A stretch of DNA of 28,241 nucleotides from an uncultured Eubacteriales bacterium (GTDB taxonomy: Bacteria > Bacillota > Clostridia > Oscillospirales > Oscillospiraceae), in the NCBI GenBank assembly GCA_900546615.1, contig URDJ01000035.1:1-28241 (forward strand), read 5' to 3'. The notes below the pieces were generated by a model that did not search any database, was not told the origin of the DNA, and saw nothing but the letters and a program-made list of their open reading frames with translations. This document shows positions 25,428 to 28,241 of this stretch, piece after piece; positions within the stretch are counted from its first letter, which is position 1; each line of letters starts with the position of its first letter. Both the position numbers and the translations under genes were made by a program.

Positions 25428-25748
25428 ATGAAATACAAGCTGATCAAAGAACTATATGACTGCTTCTACACTCCGCCGGAGCTTTCGGCACCCCGGCAAG
25501 AAATAGAGGAGTGCCACAAGGCTTTGATTGAGGTGCTGGAGAAACCCGAACGCAGGCTGGTGCTCCAGATCATTGATGCTAAGGACCGCATTGTCGAAGA
25601 CACTTCCATCGACAGTTTCATCTCCGGATTTGAGCAGGCGTGGCAGCTCTCTATGGAACTGAACAACTATAAAAACGAGCGCTTAGCCTCCTGCCGGACC
25701 GGGAGACTGGGCACTCGTTTTGCATCTGAGAAGGAGGATCCAACATGA
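25428..25748 (+). CDS. DUF6809-like small protein
   Basis: This 106-residue acidic soluble protein with ELYDCFYTPPEL, EIEECHKALIEVL, LQIIDAKDRI and FEQAWQLSMELNNY matches my memory of the DUF6809 family from Clostridia mobile regions; the name is from recall and not checked. It appears all-helical. ATG 25428 follows AAGGAGG; an eight-residue longer start is unlikely. Its stop overlaps the next start (ATGA). It sits 54 bases after the recombinase, which fits a place in the integration module. Function unknown. Confidence 0.75.
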   Translation: MKYKLIKELYDCFYTPPELSAPRQEIEECHKALIEVLEKPERRLVLQIIDAKDRIVEDTSIDSFISGFEQAWQLSMELNNYKNERLASCRTGRLGTRFASEKEDPT

Positions 25749-26215
25749 AAAAGCGTATTATCATCGCCGCTACATTCACCGCATGTCTGGCCCTGTGTGC
25801 CGCCGTGTGGCCGCAAGCCGAAACGGTCGAAACACCCGCACCGCCCCAAACACCCGCCGTAAGCGCCCCAGAGCCGATTATCGCAGAGGTCAAATTAGGA
25901 ACAGAAATCGATTTGCCAACAGAGAAAGAAAAGGATGCGACTCCACAGCCGGAGCCTCCCTATGAAACCACCAATGAACGGGAGCCTGCACCAGTGGAAG
26001 CGTCTGCAGCTCCCAACGCACGACCAATGTCTGAATCGGAGCATGCTCCGGAACCTACTCCCGTACCCGCCTCGGCGCAGGCGATCACTGACCTACAGCC
26101 CGGCGATATGGTTTATGTGGAGGGCTTCGGTTGGCTGGAATACCAAGGGCCAAATCACTGCGAATACGGCGCGGACATTTACGAAAACGGCAACAAAATC
26201 GGCATCATGGGCTGA
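25745..26215 (+). CDS. Exported DUF6550-like protein
   Basis: This 156-residue protein has a signal peptide or anchor (about 1-22, KKRIIIAATFTACLALCAAVW), a long Pro/Ala/Glu/Thr-rich linker (about 25-110), and a short C-terminal domain with LQPGDMVYVEGFGWLEYQGPNHCEYGADIYENGNKIGIMG. The C-terminal block matches my recall of DUF6550; this needs a profile search. The small domain should be outside the membrane. It is translationally coupled to the DUF6809-like gene and has an AAGGAGG site. A repeat copy and a terminator follow its stop. No function is known to me. Confidence 0.72.
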   Translation: MKKRIIIAATFTACLALCAAVWPQAETVETPAPPQTPAVSAPEPIIAEVKLGTEIDLPTEKEKDATPQPEPPYETTNEREPAPVEASAAPNARPMSESEHAPEPTPVPASAQAITDLQPGDMVYVEGFGWLEYQGPNHCEYGADIYENGNKIGIMG

Positions 26216-26223
26216 CCTCAAAT

Positions 26224-26251
26224 ACTGCGCCGCATAAACAATGAAATAGCC
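26224..26251 (+). repeat. Direct repeat, copy 2
   Basis: It begins 9 bases after the DUF6550-like stop. The first 18 bases are identical to copy 1 at 22004. Here it leads directly into a terminator hairpin, which copy 1 lacks. Confidence 0.85.
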
Positions 26252-26284
26252 GTGGGAGTGTCAACAGCATTCCCACAGCCTTTT
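26252..26284 (+). terminator. Terminator of the recombinase-DUF6809-DUF6550 transcript
   Basis: A 9-bp stem (26252-26260 with 26268-26276, one G-T pair, seven-base loop) is followed by AGCCTTTTG. Confidence 0.6.
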
Positions 26285-26421
26285 GTGTGTCAATTTGATT
26301 CGAAATCTTCTCTCTGAAAACAGAAGTTTCAATCTAAAAACTGGATTTTTGATAGACAAAATGGCGCTTCCATGCTAAAATTAACCTGTATCAGTGTATA
26401 CTCCAGGGACGAGGTGTTACA

Positions 26422-26637
26422 ATGACGATTTGTTATAACAAGCTGTGGAAGCTCCTGATCGATAAAAACATGAAAAAGAAGGACCTGCGTCTGGCTACCG
26501 GCATGTCTACGACCGCCCTTGCCAAACTGGGCAAGAACCAGCATGTCAGTACAGAAATCCTGACGAAAATCTGTACCGTGTTGGATTGCGACTTCTGCGA
26601 TATCATAGAGCTCGTAAAGGAGGAAAACCATGATTGA
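26422..26637 (+). CDS. XRE-family transcriptional regulator
   Basis: This 71-residue protein is one Cro/C1-type helix-turn-helix domain (LWKLLIDKNMKKKDLRLATGMSTTALAKLGKNQHVSTEILTKICTVLDCDFCDIIE), of the short YozG-like kind found in mobile elements. ATG 26422 follows GACGAGG. A possible -10 TATACT lies at 26397-26402 without a good -35. It overlaps the AlbA_2 gene start by eight bases, so the pair is co-translated and it probably represses its own operon. Confidence 0.88.
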   Translation: MTICYNKLWKLLIDKNMKKKDLRLATGMSTTALAKLGKNQHVSTEILTKICTVLDCDFCDIIELVKEENHD

Positions 26638-28084
26638 CTTTTCCAAAATCGAGCAGTATCGGGAGAACAACCGTATTGAGGCGAAGAAAGCCCTTGGCGG
26701 TCTGCCCAAAAGCATTTGGGAAACCTACTCTGCCTTCGCCAATACCCACGGCGGCATTATCCTGTTGGGCGTGGAAGAATGGGCAGATAAATCTTTGCAC
26801 ACGGTAGATCTGCCAGATCCTGACAGACTCATCAAGGAGTTCTGGGACATCGTCAACAATCCCAACAAGACCAGCGTGAATGTGCTGTCATCCAAGGATG
26901 TATTTGTGCAGGAGGTCGACGGCAATCATATCGTGGTCATCAACGTTCCCCGCGCGGAACGCTCCTATAAACCGGTGTATGTGGACGGCAATCCGCTCTG
27001 CACATACCGCCGTAACGGTGAGGGCGACTATCGCTGCACCAAGGAGGAATATCAGGCTATGGTGCGCGACGCATCCGTGAAAACGCAAGACATGCTCATT
27101 CTGAATGAAATGGACTTGACGGTGTTCAACAAAGAAAGCATCCGCAGCTATCGCCAGAGAATGCGCCTCTCCCGCCCTGGTCATGTGTGGGAAGCCTTGG
27201 AGGATGAAGATTTCCTCCTGAAGCTGGGTGCTGTCGGTATCGGCTCTGATGGGAAAAAGCATCCCACCTCCGCAGGACTTCTCATGTTCGGCAACGAGTA
27301 TGACATTGTGCGTGAATTCAATGCTTACTTTCTGGATTACCAGGAGCAGTATGACGCCGACACGCGATGGACCGACCGGATTATTTCCTCATCCGGCGAC
27401 TGGAGCGGCAATGTGTACGACTTCTATTTCCGCGTCTATAACAAGCTGATTCAGGATATTAAGGTGCCGTTTAAAATGGATGGCGGCACCAGAGTGGATG
27501 ATACCCCTGTGCATCAGGCACTCCGGGAAGCATTGGCAAATTGCCTGGTTCATGCCGATTATTACGGTCGGCAGGGGCTGGTAGTTATCAAAAAGCGGGA
27601 TTCCATCACCATGGCCAATCCCGGTGGCTTCCGCATCGAGGTCGATGCTGCGAAAAGCGGCGGTGTGTCCGACCCCCGGAACGGAACAATGCTGAAGATG
27701 TTCAACCTGATTGATATTGGTGAACGTTCCGGCAGTGGCATTCCCCGCATTTTCGGTGCTTGGCATGAGCAAGGCTGGGCAATGCCCGCTATCACAGAAC
27801 AGCTTGAGCCAGAGAGAACTTTGTTGGAACTCACATTTGAAAAAATCGGCGATAAAAAATCGGCGATAAAAATCGGCGATAAAAAATCGGCGATAAATAC
27901 AAAAATGAAGGAAACTATCATTGTGTATCTTACGGACCATGCCGAGGCGAAGGCTTCCTCGATTGCTGAGTATATCGGGCTGAAGCCATCCCGCACAAGA
28001 GACTATCTGAATGAACTGATTGCGGAAGGAATCGTTGTCTCCGATGGTAGTAATCGAAACAGAACCTATCGGCTGAAGTCTTAG
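26630..28084 (+). CDS. AlbA_2 (Schlafen-type) ATP-binding protein with repeat linker and winged helix
   Basis: This 484-residue protein has an N-terminal AlbA_2/Schlafen-like domain (about 5-145; RIEAKKAL, SAFANTHGGIILLGVEE), a RecG-like HATPase_c_4 region (about 275-400; REALANCLVHADYYG, MANPGGF, RSGSGIPRI), a linker with KIGDKKSAI twice (about 404-421), and a C-terminal winged helix (about 425-484). Proteins of this plan are usually called transcriptional regulators or ATP-dependent DNA-binding proteins; Schlafen-like domains also occur in nucleases and defence genes. ATG 26630 follows AAAGGAGG. It is operonic with the XRE gene. The target is unknown. Confidence 0.88.
   Translation: MIDFSKIEQYRENNRIEAKKALGGLPKSIWETYSAFANTHGGIILLGVEEWADKSLHTVDLPDPDRLIKEFWDIVNNPNKTSVNVLSSKDVFVQEVDGNHIVVINVPRAERSYKPVYVDGNPLCTYRRNGEGDYRCTKEEYQAMVRDASVKTQDMLILNEMDLTVFNKESIRSYRQRMRLSRPGHVWEALEDEDFLLKLGAVGIGSDGKKHPTSAGLLMFGNEYDIVREFNAYFLDYQEQYDADTRWTDRIISSSGDWSGNVYDFYFRVYNKLIQDIKVPFKMDGGTRVDDTPVHQALREALANCLVHADYYGRQGLVVIKKRDSITMANPGGFRIEVDAAKSGGVSDPRNGTMLKMFNLIDIGERSGSGIPRIFGAWHEQGWAMPAITEQLEPERTLLELTFEKIGDKKSAIKIGDKKSAINTKMKETIIVYLTDHAEAKASSIAEYIGLKPSRTRDYLNELIAEGIVVSDGSNRNRTYRLKS
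27840..27894 (+). repeat. In-gene tandem repeat read in two frames
   Basis: Four tandem units, each an A5 or A6 run plus TCGGCGAT, alternate 13 and 14 bases. Two successive units make 27 bases, nine codons (KIGDKKSAI), present twice. The same DNA is read as IGD in one half-unit and SAI in the next because the A-run length differs by one. Confidence 0.9.
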
Positions 28085-28141
28085 TTGTCTGCGATAACGG
28101 ACAATATGGAAGCGCAATATAGTCAGGATGAATGAACTACT

Positions 28142-28241
28142 ATGAAACAGAAACCATGGGATAGGTATGAAGTTGCTTTTTTGCTTAAGTACAGTTTACA
28201 AGGGACTACACAGGGTAACGGTCTGACGGGAGGATTACCGC
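28142..28241 (+). CDS. Partial gene of unknown function, cut by the window end
   Basis: An open frame of 33 codons from ATG 28142 to the window edge begins MKQKPWDRYEVAFLLKYSL. I recall KPWDxYE-ALL starts from larger unknown proteins in Clostridia mobile regions, but the fragment is too short to name. The upstream AGGA is about 12 bases away, a weak ribosome site, so the start is not firm. Confidence 0.45.
   Translation, partial: MKQKPWDRYEVAFLLKYSLQGTTQGNGLTGGLP

Larger units (their letters stand above)
21790..28241. mobile_element. Integrated element, left part (right end outside the window)
   Basis: The region from the tRNA-Pro scar to the window edge has visibly lower GC and AT-richer codons than 1-21.7 kb. 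It contains two tyrosine recombinases, small accessory proteins, an AAA_14 ATPase and an XRE/AlbA_2 pair, but no core genes. I see no relaxase, conjugation or capsid gene in this 6.4 kb, so the type (ICE, mobilisable island, satellite) is undecided. Both recombinases look damaged, so the element may no longer move on its own. Confidence 0.7.

Overview
The window looks like the chromosome of a GC-rich anaerobic gut Clostridia (Bacillota; an Oscillospirales/Ruminococcaceae-like bacterium is my best guess, not proven). The reasons are a dgt-like, dnaG, rpoD operon, a CIRCE-controlled groESL operon, group II ECF-type vitamin uptake under a cobalamin riboswitch, a DUF951 gene, a YpsC-type RNA methyltransferase, strong AGGAGG ribosome binding sites, several TTG starts, and an integrated element with gene families I associate with gut Clostridia.

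Positions 1-21.7 kb are ordinary core chromosome. On the minus strand, glyA runs into a two-component system with a short, two-helix sensor kinase. A cobalamin riboswitch with a clear intrinsic terminator then precedes a DUF4430 lipoprotein and an ECF S component, read as a B12 (or B12 precursor) uptake unit. A minus-strand set follows (rarA, DUF951, a coiled-coil protein with a TTG start). Next come endonuclease III, a LexA-like S24 repressor divergent from an archaeal-type peroxiredoxin, a YigZ-family protein, and the dgt-like, dnaG, rpoD operon. After a structured intergenic hairpin array lies a carbon-starvation (CstA-family) transporter, translationally coupled to a small unknown protein. 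A YpsC methyltransferase and lipid-kinase pair, groES-groEL, and a membrane-anchored Pro/Glu/Thr-linker protein complete this part.

From about 21.75 kb the sequence changes character: lower GC, AT-richer codons, and many strong AAGGAGG sites. The boundary carries the 3' half of a tRNA-Pro(UGG) gene on the minus strand, cut in the anticodon loop, with its downstream terminator still present. This is the expected scar of a tyrosine-recombinase element inserted into a tRNA gene; the restored tRNA should lie beyond the right end of the window. Inside are an AAA_14/DUF4143 ATPase, two tandem overlapping tyrosine recombinases (one lacking the catalytic C-terminus, one frameshifted in an A6 run), a DUF6809-like protein coupled to a DUF6550-like secreted protein, and an XRE regulator overlapping an AlbA_2 (Schlafen-type) ATP-binding protein. 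The last protein has an unusual repeat in its linker whose half-units are read in two frames. A further gene starts at the right edge.

The best candidates for something undescribed are this element's gene set and repeats, the B12 riboswitch-DUF4430-S component unit, the unknown CstA companion, and the hairpin array downstream of rpoD. All functions are read from sequence alone; no database search was possible.
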